Source: Zeimonas sp032027205 (lineage in GTDB: Bacteria; Pseudomonadota; Gammaproteobacteria; Burkholderiales; Burkholderiaceae_E). Taken from it: a stretch of DNA of 64,000 bases. The stretch lies in NCBI GenBank assembly GCA_032027205.1, contig JAVSMN010000001.1:2403254-2467253 (forward strand), in the 5' to 3' direction. Below are positions 37,315 through 45,417 of this stretch, one piece after another. Position 1 is the first letter of the stretch; each line of letters opens with the position of its first letter. The notes under the pieces were generated by a model. The model made no database searches and had not been told where the DNA came from. It was given only the letters and a program-made list of their open reading frames with translations. The position numbers and the translations under genes are program-made.

Positions 37315-37890
37315 ATGAACGCCGCCACGTCGATCGAGGAAGCGAGCGCGCTGGCGAGCGCCGAGGAAACGCTCGAGCGCTGGCGCGCCGAGGAGGCGCA
37401 GGTGCGCGCGAACCTGCGTGCGATCGGCGTCTCGCGTCCCGAGCAGGTTGCCGGCCTCACCGGCATGCAGATGTTCGAGGCGATGTTCGAAGGCCGACTG
37501 CCGTGGGCGCCGATCGGCGACACGCTCGATTTCGTTCCGGTCCACATCGAGCCCGGCTACGCGGTGTTCCAGGGCGCGCCGAAGTTCGCGCACTACAATC
37601 CGCTCGGCACCGTTCACGGCGGCTGGTTCGCCACGCTGCTCGATTCCGCGGTGGCCTGCGCCGTGCACTCGACGCTGCCGGTGGGCAAGGCGTACACGAC
37701 GATCGAGCTGAAGACGAACATCGTGCGCGCGCTCACCGACAAGGTGCCGCTGGTGCGCGCCGAAGGGCGCGTCGTGCATGGCGGCAACCAGGTCGCCACT
37801 GCCGAGGGCCGACTCTTCGGACCCGACGGTCGCCTGTACGCGCACGCGTCGACGACGTGCCTGGTGTTCGATGCGCGGGCGCCCCGCTGA
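37315..37890 (+). CDS. PaaI-type hotdog thioesterase
   Basis: 191 aa from ATG 37315, with GGAGG 7 bases upstream. Hydrolyses acyl- or aryl-CoA thioesters. The N-terminal 60 residues are helical and unusual; the hotdog domain follows with HYNPLGTVHGGWFATLLDSAVACAVHS (His101-Gly-Gly, Asp110), the active-site helix of the PaaI family, and ELKTNIVRAL, VRAEGRVVHGGNQVATAEGRL. It is divergent from the MarR gene, which probably controls it. A much longer plus-strand open frame running into it is antisense to lhr and is not coding. Confidence 0.9.
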   Translation: MNAATSIEEASALASAEETLERWRAEEAQVRANLRAIGVSRPEQVAGLTGMQMFEAMFEGRLPWAPIGDTLDFVPVHIEPGYAVFQGAPKFAHYNPLGTVHGGWFATLLDSAVACAVHSTLPVGKAYTTIELKTNIVRALTDKVPLVRAEGRVVHGGNQVATAEGRLFGPDGRLYAHASTTCLVFDARAPR

Positions 37891-37896
37891 CGAGTG

Positions 37897-38991
37897 CTAG
37901 ACGTTGAACCGGAAATGCAGCACGTCGCCGTCGCGCACGACGTAGTCCTTGCCTTCCAGCCGCATCCTCCCCTTCTCCTTCGCGCCCGCCTCGCCGCCGT
38001 TCGCGACGAAGTCGTCGTACCCGATCGTCTCGGCGCGGATAAAGCCGCGCTCGAAATCGGTGTGGATGACGGCTGCCGCCTGCGGCGCCGTTGCGCCGAC
38101 CCGAACCGTCCACGCGCGCACTTCCTTGACCCCGGCCGTGAAGTAGGTCTGCAGCCCGAGCAGCGTGAACGCCGCACGGATGACGCGGTCGAGCCCGGGC
38201 TCGCTCATTCCCATGTCGGTCAGGAACACCGCCTTGTCCTCGTCGGGCATGTCGGCGATCTCGGCCTCGATCGCCGCGCACACCGGAACGACGACCGACT
38301 TCTCGCTGTCGGCGCGTTGGCGCACCGCATCGAGGTACGCATTGTTCTCGAAGCCGTCCTCGCGCACGTTCGCGACGTACATCGTCGGCTTCGCGGTGAG
38401 CAGGAACAGCGGCCGGATCAGCGCCTTCTCTTCCTCGTACAGGTCGAGCGAGCGCACCGGTCGCGTCTGGTCGAGCGCCTCGCGACATTTCTCGAGCACG
38501 GCGACCAGCCGCGCCGCTTCCTTGTCGCCGCCGGCGCGCGCCACTTTCGAGTAGCGCGCGAGCGCCTTGTCGACAGTGGCGAGGTCGGCGAGCGCGAGCT
38601 CGGTGTCGATGATCTCGATGTCGTGCAGCGGGTCGATGCGGCCGCTGACGTGAACGACGTTCGGATCTTCGAAGCAGCGCACGACGTGCGCAATTGCGTC
38701 CGTTTCGCGAATGTGCGCGAGGAACTGGTTGCCCAGCCCCTCGCCCTTCGATGCGCCTTCGACGAGGCCGGCGATGTCGACGAACTCCATCACCGCCGGC
38801 ACGGTGCGCTGCGGCTTGACGATGTCCGAGAGCACGGCGAGTCTGGGATCGGGCACCTCGACGATGCCGACGTTCGGCTCGATCGTGCAGAACGGGTAGT
38901 TCTCGGCGGCGATGCCGGCCTTGGTCAGTGCATTGAAGAGTGTCGACTTGCCGACGTTCGGCAGGCCGACGATGCCGCAGCGAAGGCTCAT
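37897..38991 (-). CDS. ychF: Redox-regulated ATPase/GTPase YchF
   Basis: Obg-family P-loop protein that prefers ATP and binds ribosomes; involved in stress responses. The 364-aa protein starts MSLRCGIVGLPNVGKST (P-loop), with PNVGIVEVPDPRL, DIAGLVEGASKGEGLGNQFLAHIRE (G3), coiled-coil region, and a C-terminal TGS domain ending GDVLHFRFNV. The G4 motif TKP in place of NKxD is the YchF hallmark. I took ATG 38991; a 40-residue upstream extension has no homology. In many proteobacteria it follows pth, but here it is separated by leuD and others. Confidence 0.96.
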   Translation of the reverse strand: MSLRCGIVGLPNVGKSTLFNALTKAGIAAENYPFCTIEPNVGIVEVPDPRLAVLSDIVKPQRTVPAVMEFVDIAGLVEGASKGEGLGNQFLAHIRETDAIAHVVRCFEDPNVVHVSGRIDPLHDIEIIDTELALADLATVDKALARYSKVARAGGDKEAARLVAVLEKCREALDQTRPVRSLDLYEEEKALIRPLFLLTAKPTMYVANVREDGFENNAYLDAVRQRADSEKSVVVPVCAAIEAEIADMPDEDKAVFLTDMGMSEPGLDRVIRAAFTLLGLQTYFTAGVKEVRAWTVRVGATAPQAAAVIHTDFERGFIRAETIGYDDFVANGGEAGAKEKGRMRLEGKDYVVRDGDVLHFRFNV

Positions 38992-39146
38992 GCGGGAGAT
39001 CCTCGAGGTGTCGGGAGAAGTGCGCGCAGAGGTCGATTCGACGCGCGACGCCCGGCTCGGGCCGGACGCGACGATGGAGCGAATGGCGCCGCGGAGCGGT
39101 GGCGGCTGCACCCGCGATTCTAACCGGCGCGCACCACGCGGCCGAT

Positions 39147-39175
39147 TTGCATTGGCGCCGGCGACTGCCTACGCT
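39147..39175 (+). promoter_or_regulatory. Promoter of the 5'-nucleotidase gene (possible leaderless start)
   Basis: TTGCAT (39147-39152), 17 bases, TACGCT (39170-39175). The -10 ends 8 bases before the ATG at 39184, so transcription should begin at or next to the start codon. The intervening GTCCGCCC has no ribosome-binding site. Confidence 0.45.
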
Positions 39176-39183
39176 GTCCGCCC

Positions 39184-40185
39184 ATGGCAGCCACGCTCGA
39201 CGGAAAGCTCGTCGTCGCGATCTCCTCGCGCGCGGTTTTCGATTTCGAGGAGGAGAACCTCGTCTTCGAGCGCGACGACGACGCGGCCTACATGGCGCTG
39301 CAGCGCGACCGGCTCGACGTCAGCGCGCCGCCCGGCGTGGCCGGCGCGCTGGTGCGCAAGCTCCTTCGCTTCGACCCGCCCGAGCGGCCCGAGTCGCAGC
39401 GTCGCATCGAGGTCGTCGTCGTTTCGCGCAACGATCCGGTCAGCGGCCTGCGCGTGTTCCGCTCGGCGCGCAACGCGGGCCTGCGCCTGGAGCGCGGTGT
39501 TTTCACGCGCGGCCGCGCGCCGTGGCGCTACCTGGCGCCTTTGAAGGCGAACCTCTTCCTGTCGGCCAACGAAGACGACGTTGCGGCGGCGCTCGCCGCC
39601 GGTATCCCTGCCGCGCGCGTTTTCCCGAGTTCGGTGCTCGCGTCCGAATCGCACCCGGACGAGATCCGCATCGCCTTCGACGGCGACGCCGTCCTGTTCT
39701 CCGACGAGTCGGAGCGTGTCTTCCGGCAGGCGGGAATCGAAGCATTTCATCGGCACGAAACCGAGCACGCGTCGCTGCCGCTGCCTCCGGGACCGTTCAA
39801 GCCGTTGCTCGAGGCGCTGCACCGGTTGCAGCGCGAGGATGCGCCGGCCGAGAGCGAAGCGGGCGCGGCCTGGGCGGGGGCTGGAGGACCGGGCGCCGCA
39901 GCGCCGGGGGCTGGGGCGCCGGGCGCCGCACGCGCGCCGGTGCGCATCCGCACCGCGCTCGTCACCGCGCGCAGCGCTCCGGCGCACGAGCGCGCGATCC
40001 GCACGCTGATGGACTGGGGCATCGAGGTAGACGAAGCGATGTTCCTCGGCGGACTCGAGAAGGGCCCGTTCCTGCACGAGTTCGAACCCGATTTCTTCTT
40101 CGACGACCAGACCGGCCACTGCGAATCGGCTGCGCGCTTCGGCCCCGCCGGGCACGTGCCGGCCGGCATCGCCAACGAACGTTGA
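39184..40185 (+). CDS. Cytosolic 5'-nucleotidase (cN-I-like family)
   Basis: 333 aa; expected to dephosphorylate nucleoside monophosphates. It shows the family start LVVAISSRAVFDFEEEN, VVVVSRNDPVSGLRVFRSARNAGLRLERGVFTRG, LSANEDDVAAAL and the C-terminal RIRTALVTARSAPAHERAIRTLMDWGIEVDEAMFLGGLEKGPFL, which together outline a HAD-like 5'-nucleotidase. Residues of about 220-243 are a Gly/Ala/Pro low-complexity insertion encoded by two similar units of about 30 bases (near 39872-39940). It is divergent from ychF and precedes leuD. Confidence 0.85.
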   Translation: MAATLDGKLVVAISSRAVFDFEEENLVFERDDDAAYMALQRDRLDVSAPPGVAGALVRKLLRFDPPERPESQRRIEVVVVSRNDPVSGLRVFRSARNAGLRLERGVFTRGRAPWRYLAPLKANLFLSANEDDVAAALAAGIPAARVFPSSVLASESHPDEIRIAFDGDAVLFSDESERVFRQAGIEAFHRHETEHASLPLPPGPFKPLLEALHRLQREDAPAESEAGAAWAGAGGPGAAAPGAGAPGAARAPVRIRTALVTARSAPAHERAIRTLMDWGIEVDEAMFLGGLEKGPFLHEFEPDFFFDDQTGHCESAARFGPAGHVPAGIANER

Positions 40186-40235
40186 ACCTCGATCGTGGCG
40201 CGCGTGCGATCGCTGCATGAACGGGCCGCGGCGCA

Positions 40236-40874
40236 ATGAAGCCAGAACCGTTCGTCACGCATCGCGGCATCGTCGCGCCGCTCGATCGAGCCAACGTCGA
40301 CACCGACGCGATCTTCCCGAAACAGTACGGCCGTTCGATCGCGGCGAGCGGCTTCGGCCCCGTGCTTTTCGACAACTGGCGCTATCTCGACCCGGGCGAC
40401 CTCGGCAGCGACCATTCGAAGCGTCGAGAGAACCCGCGCTTCGTGCTCAACCGCGAGCCGTATCGGCGCGCGAGCGTGCTGCTCGCCCGCGAGAACTTCG
40501 GGTGCGGATCGAGCCGCGAACACGCGGCGTGGGCGCTGCGCGATTTCGGCTTTCGCGCGATCGTCGCGCCGTCCTTCGCGTCGATCTTCGCCGACAACGC
40601 GGTCGCCAACGGATTGCTGGCGATCGCACTGCCGTCAGCCGACGTCGATGCGCTGTTCGAATGGGTGCGCGCGCAGTCGCTGCCCGAGGTTTCGATCGAC
40701 CTGCGCTCGCAGTGCTTGCGAGTCGCGGACCGCGAATGGCGTTTCGACGTCGCGCCGCGCGCGAAGCAGTCGCTGCTGGCCGGCTGGGACGAGATCGAGC
40801 GAACGCTTCAGCGTGCCGACGAGATTCGTGCTTTCGAGGCGAGGCATTTCGCGGCGCAGCCCTGGCTTCGCTGA
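40236..40874 (+). CDS. leuD: 3-isopropylmalate dehydratase small subunit
   Basis: Second step of leucine synthesis, with LeuC: isomerises 2- to 3-isopropylmalate. The 212-aa protein has NVDTDAIFPKQYGRSI, the swivelling-domain FGCGSSREHAAWALRDFGFRAIVAPSFASIFADNAVANG motif and a normal length. LeuC is not in the window: in Burkholderiales leuC-leuD-leuB are usually adjacent, so this lone copy may be a detached or second leuD. The activity call is by homology. Confidence 0.92.
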   Translation: MKPEPFVTHRGIVAPLDRANVDTDAIFPKQYGRSIAASGFGPVLFDNWRYLDPGDLGSDHSKRRENPRFVLNREPYRRASVLLARENFGCGSSREHAAWALRDFGFRAIVAPSFASIFADNAVANGLLAIALPSADVDALFEWVRAQSLPEVSIDLRSQCLRVADREWRFDVAPRAKQSLLAGWDEIERTLQRADEIRAFEARHFAAQPWLR

Positions 40875-40927
40875 TCGGCGCCGCTCGACGCATTTGGGCG
40901 CCGTCCGACGCTTGCCCCGCAGCTGAT

Positions 40928-41410
40928 TCACGCCGCCTGCTTCTTCCTCTTCGGCTGCAGGATCGTCCCCGTGCAGTTCTTCGAGCCGCAGCGGCACGCC
41001 CAGATCTTCTTCATCGCCGGCGTGTGCGGCACCTCGAGCACGATGCCGTAGTTGTAGGTGAGTTCCTCGCCGCTCGCGATGTCGCGGATCGCCTCGATGT
41101 AGACGCGGTCGCGGCGGGAGTCGCCGTCGCCGCTCTCGAGCAGCACCGCCTCGCAGTTCGGGTCGCAGCTGTGGTTGATCCAGCGCGCGCTGTTGCCCTG
41201 TCGATTCGCGTCGAGCACCCAGTCGTCGTTGAGCACGAACAGGAACGTGTGCCCGGTATCGGCGCTGTCCGGATACATCCGGTCACTCTGCTCGTGCGTG
41301 AGCAGTTGCCCCTTGTACTGGATCAGTCGGGTTCCCTTCGGGATGTCGCGGGCGGCGAAGACGCCGTTGCCGTGGATCTGCGAGCGATGCGTGACGATGC
41401 GGGCGGGCAT
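40928..41410 (-). CDS. SET-domain lysine methyltransferase-like protein
   Basis: 160 aa, essentially only a SET domain: HRSQIHGNGVFAARDIPKGTRLIQYKG at the start, NSARWINHSCDPNCEA (the conserved NHSCDPN SAM/substrate motif), GEELTYNYG (catalytic Tyr), and a Cys-rich post-SET tail CRCGSKNC. It should transfer methyl groups to protein lysines; bacterial targets are mostly unknown. Such stand-alone SET proteins occur in several Burkholderiales and were probably acquired long ago. It lies alone between leuD and pth. Confidence 0.88.
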   Translation of the reverse strand: MPARIVTHRSQIHGNGVFAARDIPKGTRLIQYKGQLLTHEQSDRMYPDSADTGHTFLFVLNDDWVLDANRQGNSARWINHSCDPNCEAVLLESGDGDSRRDRVYIEAIRDIASGEELTYNYGIVLEVPHTPAMKKIWACRCGSKNCTGTILQPKRKKQAA

Positions 41411-41469
41411 GATGTGGGTTGCGTTGCGAATCCGGCATTCTGAGGCATCGCGCGATGCTATGCAGAACC

Positions 41470-42057
41470 TCAGCCGCGCGTATGCAACCGCTGCATTGCC
41501 GCTTCCGGGTCGCCCGCGACGAGCAGCGGCAGGCAGTCGAGCGCACGCGCGATCGTGTCGTCGATCTGTTGCCGCTGTTCGCGACTCGGCCGGTGCAGCA
41601 CGAAGTCGACCACCTCCTGCTCGAGCTGCAGGCTGCGCGGATGGCCGATGCCGAGCCGCAGCCGCCAGAAGTCGGCGCTGCCGAGGCGCGCCTGGATGTC
41701 GCGCAGGCCATTGTGGCCGGCGTGTCCGCCGCCGCGCTTGAGCTTCGCCTGCCCGGGCAAGAGGTCGAGTTCGTCGTGCGCGACGAGGATCTCGCCCGGA
41801 GCGATCCGGTAGAAGTTCGCCAGCGCCGCCACCGCCTGTCCCGAGCGGTTCATCCAGGTCGACGGCTCGAGCAGGAACACCGTTTCGGCGCCGATGCGCG
41901 CGCGCCCCACGAGCCCGAAGAACTTGCCTTCGCGCGCGAGCGAGGCGCCGTGCGAACGCGCGAGCTCGTCGACGAACCAGAAGCCGGCGTTGTGCCGGTC
42001 GTGCTCGTGCTCGGGACCCGGGTTGCCCAGTCCGATGATCAGGCGGATCGTGCTCAC
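41470..42057 (-). CDS. pth: Peptidyl-tRNA hydrolase
   Basis: Releases tRNA from peptidyl-tRNA dropped by ribosomes. The 195-aa protein begins at GTG 42057 (STIRLIIGLGNPGPEHEHDRHNAGFWFVDEL), with the catalytic His in HNAG, the WMNRSGQAV segment, and VAHDELDLLPGQAKLKRGGGHAGHNGLRDI. The start overlaps the stop of the upstream exporter gene (GTGA), so translation is coupled to it. In most relatives pth directly follows rplY. Confidence 0.95.
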   Translation of the reverse strand: MSTIRLIIGLGNPGPEHEHDRHNAGFWFVDELARSHGASLAREGKFFGLVGRARIGAETVFLLEPSTWMNRSGQAVAALANFYRIAPGEILVAHDELDLLPGQAKLKRGGGHAGHNGLRDIQARLGSADFWRLRLGIGHPRSLQLEQEVVDFVLHRPSREQRQQIDDTIARALDCLPLLVAGDPEAAMQRLHTRG

Positions 42058-43310
42058 GTCGTCGGCTGTCCGGGGAGCACGGGCGCGCTGGCAGCGCGCA
42101 CGACCGAAGGCCAGCGACGCTTCAACAGCAGCCACGCGCCCAGTCCGATGCACAACATCGCCAGCGATGTCGCGGCGAGCCCGATCGTCGAGTGCATGAC
42201 GAGCGGCGCGACGATGCCCGCGACAATGCCGTTCGCGACGCTGCCGATCACCGCCTGCAGCGACGATGACATGCCGCGACGCATCGGAAACAGGTCGAGC
42301 ACCATCAACGTGACCGCCGGCACGTTCAGCGCCCAGCCGAACGAGAAGAGGGCGATCGGCGGCAGCGCCCACCACACGCGCGGCTCGAACAGCAGGTTGG
42401 CGACGAGGTTCAGGGCGGCGACGACGAACATCACGATGAAACCGTAGCGGATCTGCTTGCGCGCCGGCACCCTTCCGGCGAAGCGCCCGCTGACCCAGGC
42501 GCCCGACATGATCCCGCTGATGGTCAGCAGGAAGAACCAGAAGAACTCGGTGGGGCCGAGCCCGAGATGCGTGCCGAGGAATTCGGGCGCCGACAGCACG
42601 TAGAGGAACATGCCGTTGAACGGAACACCGCTGGCGAGCGCGAGCAGCAGGAAGCGCGGATCGGACAGCAGCTCGTAGTAGCCGCGCATCAGGTGGCGTA
42701 TCTCGAAGGGCTGCCGGTGCGTCGGGTGCAGCGTCTCGGGCAGCCAGCGCCAGTTGGCCGTCCACAGCAGCAGGCCGACCAGCGCGAGGAACCAGAAAAT
42801 GCCGTGCCAGTCGACGTGAACGAAAAGCCAACCGCCGATGATCGGCGCCACCGCCGGCGCGACGCCGAAATAGATCGTCACCTGCGACATCACCCGCTGC
42901 GCTTCCTCGGGCGGGAACATGTCGCGGATCACCGCGCGCGAGACGACGATGCCGGCGCCGGTGGACAACCCCTGCAGCGCGCGGAAGAAGACCAGCGCGC
43001 CGATCGACGGCGACAGCGCACAGCCCACCGACGCGAGAGTGAACACGCCGATCCCCCACAGCACGACCGGCCTGCGCCCGAAGCTGTCGGCCAGCGCGCC
43101 GTGGAAGATGTTCATGAACGCGTAGCCGAACAGGTAGGCAGACAGCGTCTGCTGCATCTGTACCGGCGTGGCATCGAGCGCCTGCGCGATGCCGGAGAAC
43201 GCCGGCAGGTACGTATCGATCGAGAACGGGCCGAGCATGCCGAGCGCGGCCAGCAGCGCGGCCAGCGCCCAGCGCGGCGCGATCCACAGTCGGGCGGCGT
43301 CGGGATTCAT
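42054..43310 (-). CDS. Bcr/CflA-family multidrug MFS transporter
   Basis: 418 aa from ATG 43310 (MNPDAARLW), 12 predicted helices. The first loop DSFGRRPVVLWGIGVF is the MFS motif A, and FSIDTYLPAFSGIAQAL, FRALQGLSTGAGIVVSRAVIRDMF are characteristic of Bcr/CflA proton antiporters exporting drugs such as bicyclomycin or chloramphenicol, or natural compounds such as cysteine. It sits between the rplY terminator and pth, a place where most relatives have no transporter, and is coupled to pth. Confidence 0.9.
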   Translation of the reverse strand: MNPDAARLWIAPRWALAALLAALGMLGPFSIDTYLPAFSGIAQALDATPVQMQQTLSAYLFGYAFMNIFHGALADSFGRRPVVLWGIGVFTLASVGCALSPSIGALVFFRALQGLSTGAGIVVSRAVIRDMFPPEEAQRVMSQVTIYFGVAPAVAPIIGGWLFVHVDWHGIFWFLALVGLLLWTANWRWLPETLHPTHRQPFEIRHLMRGYYELLSDPRFLLLALASGVPFNGMFLYVLSAPEFLGTHLGLGPTEFFWFFLLTISGIMSGAWVSGRFAGRVPARKQIRYGFIVMFVVAALNLVANLLFEPRVWWALPPIALFSFGWALNVPAVTLMVLDLFPMRRGMSSSLQAVIGSVANGIVAGIVAPLVMHSTIGLAATSLAMLCIGLGAWLLLKRRWPSVVRAASAPVLPGQPTT

Positions 43311-43326
43311 CGGCGGCGGGAAGCGC

Positions 43327-43356
43327 AAACAAAAAGCCCGGGGCGGCCCCGGGCTT
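43327..43356 (-). terminator. Rho-independent terminator after rplY
   Basis: A perfect 10-base stem AAGCCCGGGG/CCCCGGGCTT with a 3-base loop (43334-43356), followed on the minus strand by CTTTTTGTTT. It lies about 70 bases past the rplY stop and just before the exporter gene, so that gene needs its own promoter or read-through. Confidence 0.85.
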
Positions 43357-43425
43357 CGTGTGCGCGCCTGCGCGGCGCGCGGGCGGGGCGCTCGAGCGAG
43401 TATCGGCTCGCTGCGCCCCGCGGCT

Positions 43426-44055
43426 TCACGACTTCTTGGGTGCCGGGGCGGCAGGCGCGGCTGCGGCCGGGGCGGGCGCAGGCTCTTCCTCGGCAGCGCC
43501 CGGAACCGTGACCGTGACGACGACCGGGTTTTCGCCGGCCGGCAGCACGGACGACACGCCGGGCGGGAACGCGATATCGCTCAGGTGCACCGATTTGCCC
43601 GCCTCGAGTTGCGAGAGGTCCACCTCGATGAAGCTCGGCAGCGCTCCCGGCAGGCAGCTCACCTCGACCTCGGTGATCACGCGCCCGATGATCCCGGCCG
43701 ACAGCTTCACCGCCGGCGAGTTCTCCTCGTTGACGAAGTGCAGCGGCACCTTGACGGTGATCTTCTCGTCGGCGGCCACGCGCTGGAAGTCGACGTGCAT
43801 GACCTGCGGCTTGTACGGATGCCATTGCACGTCGCGCAGCAGCACCTGCGCGCTTTCGCCACCGATGTCGAGATCGAGGATCGACGAGTGGAACGCCTCC
43901 ACGCGCAGCGCGTGATACAGCGGGTTGTGCTCGATAGACACCGGCACCGCATCGTTCTTGCCACCGTAGACGATTCCCGGCACGTAGCCGGCGCGGCGCA
44001 GGCGGCGGCTCGCACCCGAACCCTGCTCCTTCCGAACGTTCGCAACGACTTTCAT
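43426..44055 (-). CDS. rplY: 50S ribosomal protein L25 (long Ctc form)
   Basis: Binds 5S rRNA in the large ribosomal subunit. The 209-aa protein starts MKVVANVRKEQGSGASRRLRRAGYVPGIVYGG, the L25 RNA-binding domain, followed by a TL5-type beta domain (PLHFVNEENSPAVKLSAGII, VEVSCLPGALPSFIEVDLSQLEAGKSVHLSDI) and an Ala/Pro-rich tail ending APKKS. AAAGGAAG gives a good ribosome-binding site before ATG 44055. It follows prs, the standard order, after a spacer full of hairpins. Confidence 0.96.
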   Translation of the reverse strand: MKVVANVRKEQGSGASRRLRRAGYVPGIVYGGKNDAVPVSIEHNPLYHALRVEAFHSSILDLDIGGESAQVLLRDVQWHPYKPQVMHVDFQRVAADEKITVKVPLHFVNEENSPAVKLSAGIIGRVITEVEVSCLPGALPSFIEVDLSQLEAGKSVHLSDIAFPPGVSSVLPAGENPVVVTVTVPGAAEEEPAPAPAAAAPAAPAPKKS

Positions 44056-44109
44056 CGTTTTCTTCCTTTCTGTTGCGCCCCGCACCCGCGACCAGAATGG
44101 AGGCGTTAC

Positions 44110-44155
44110 CGGCGCTACGCGCCGATGGGTTTGGTTCCGGCGCAAGCGCCGGAAC
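44110..44155. other. Two strong hairpins in the prs-rplY spacer
   Basis: CGGCGC-tac-GCGCCG at 44110-44124, and GTTCCGGCGC-AA-GCGCCGGAAC at 44134-44155. Both are perfect. They lie just upstream of rplY and follow the larger heptamer hairpin when read from prs. There is no T-run, so a simple intrinsic terminator is not indicated; transcript attenuation, processing or 3'-end protection is possible. Confidence 0.6.
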
Positions 44156-44164
44156 GGGAGTGAG

Positions 44165-44246
44165 GGGTGAAGGGTGAAGGGTGAAGGGAAAAAGCAGTCG
44201 CAGCCATGCGCACTGGTTTCAGCCCTTCACCCTTCACCCTTCACCC
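44165..44246. repeat. Heptamer tandem repeats forming a 24-base-pair inverted repeat
   Basis: Three units of TGAAGGG (44168-44188) face four units of CCCTTCA (44223-44250). Bases 44165-44188 and 44223-44246 are perfectly complementary over 24 bases with a 34-base loop. The element starts 4 bases beyond the prs stop. The same heptamer, four copies, recurs at 60651-60678 near kdsC, so it looks like a dispersed repeat family. Confidence 0.85.
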
Positions 44247-44256
44247 TTCACCGAAT

Positions 44257-45189
44257 TCAGTCCACGAACAACGAAGAAACCGAATCCGCCCTGCTGATGC
44301 GCAGGATCGTTTCGGCCAGCAATTGCGCGCACGACAGCGCGCGGACGCGGGGGCATGCTTCGGCTTCGGGCGACAGCGGAATCGTGTCGGTGACGATCAG
44401 CTCGTCGAGCGCCGAGTTGGCGATTCGCGTGACCGCGCCGCCGGACAGTACCGCGTGCGTGCAGTAGGCGACGACGCGCCGCGCGCCGCGCTCCTTCAGC
44501 GCCACCGCCGCCTTCACCAGCGTGTTCGCGGTGTCGACGATGTCGTCCATGATCACGCAGGTGCGGCCCTCGACGTCACCGATGATGTTCATCACCTCGG
44601 CCACGTTCGCCTTCGGCCGCCGCTTGTCGATGATCGCGAGATCGGAGTCGAGGCGCTTGGCGAGCGCTCGCGCGCGCACGACGCCGCCGACGTCGGGCGA
44701 GACGACGATGAGGTCGGGGAACTGCTGCTTGTGCACGTCGGCCAGCAGCAGCGGCGCGGCATAGACGTTGTCGACCGGCACGTCGAAGAAACCCTGGATC
44801 TGCTCGGCGTGCAGGTCCATCGTCAGCAACCGGTCGACGCCGGCGGTCTGCAGCATGTTCGCCACGAGCTTGGCGGTGATCGCCACGCGCATCGAACGCA
44901 CGCGGCGATCCTGCCTTGCGTAACCGAAGTAAGGCAGCGCCGCCGTGATGCGGCCGGCCGACGCGCGCCGCAGCGCATCGACCATCACAAGCACCTCCAT
45001 CAGCGTGTCGTTGCTCGGTGCGCAGGTGGGTTGTACGACGAAGACGTCCTTGCCGCGGACGTTCTCGAGGATCTCGACCATGATCTCGCCGTCGGAGAAG
45101 CGCCCGACGGTGGCCTTGCCGATATTGATGTACAGGTTGCGGGCGATGTCGGCAGCGAGCAGCGGATTCGCGTTGCCCGTGAAGATCAT
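44257..45189 (-). CDS. prs: Ribose-phosphate pyrophosphokinase (PRPP synthetase)
   Basis: Makes PRPP from ribose 5-phosphate and ATP for nucleotide, His and Trp synthesis. The 310-aa protein shows FTGNANPLLAADIARNL, GRFSDGEIMVEILENVRG, YFGYARQDRR (flexible loop), DLHAEQIQGFFD, SPDVGGVVRARALAKRL and the PRPP motif VIMDDIVDTANTL. I took ATG 45189; a GTG at 45237 would add 16 residues and an adjacent TTG one, and the ribosome-binding site is weak in each case. It is downstream of tRNA-Gln, as in most betaproteobacteria. Confidence 0.95.
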   Translation of the reverse strand: MIFTGNANPLLAADIARNLYINIGKATVGRFSDGEIMVEILENVRGKDVFVVQPTCAPSNDTLMEVLVMVDALRRASAGRITAALPYFGYARQDRRVRSMRVAITAKLVANMLQTAGVDRLLTMDLHAEQIQGFFDVPVDNVYAAPLLLADVHKQQFPDLIVVSPDVGGVVRARALAKRLDSDLAIIDKRRPKANVAEVMNIIGDVEGRTCVIMDDIVDTANTLVKAAVALKERGARRVVAYCTHAVLSGGAVTRIANSALDELIVTDTIPLSPEAEACPRVRALSCAQLLAETILRISRADSVSSLFVD

Positions 45190-45261
45190 CAAGCCGTCGG
45201 GGTCGAGGATGTCGGCGTTGCGGCGATAGCCGTGCACGGTGCGTTTCCCGAATGAAGGATC

Positions 45262-45338
45262 TGGCTGGGGAGGAAGGATTCGAACCCTCGCATGCCGGAA
45301 TCAAAATCCGGTGCCTTAACCAACTTGGCTACTCCCCA
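45262..45338 (-). tRNA. tRNA-Gln (anticodon TTG)
   Basis: 77 bases including an encoded 3' CCA. The acceptor stem TGGGGAG/CTCCCCA closes, the D-loop has AAGTTGGTTAAGG, the anticodon loop is TTTTGAT with anticodon TTG, and the T-arm has GGTTCGAATCC. Its place between ispE and prs is the conserved one in betaproteobacteria. Confidence 0.96.
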
Positions 45339-45352
45339 GTGGCCCGTTTGCC

Positions 45353-45379
45353 CGTCCGCTCGCGTGCAGCGGGCGGACG
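45353..45379. other. Hairpin between ispE and tRNA-Gln
   Basis: An 11-pair stem (one T-G pair), CGTCCGCTCGC at 45353-45363 and GCGGGCGGACG at 45369-45379, with a 5-base loop, 15 bases upstream of the tRNA 5' end. No T-run follows, so it is more likely a processing or mRNA 3'-end structure for ispE than an intrinsic terminator. Confidence 0.45.
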
Positions 45380-45417
45380 ATGGCTGAACCTCGGTCGTTA
45401 CGCCGCTGGGTGTCCCC

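Noticed and set aside
44165..44246. Intrinsic terminator of prs
   Set aside because: The stem is long, with a 34-base loop and no T-run downstream on the prs strand; better described as a repeat hairpin.
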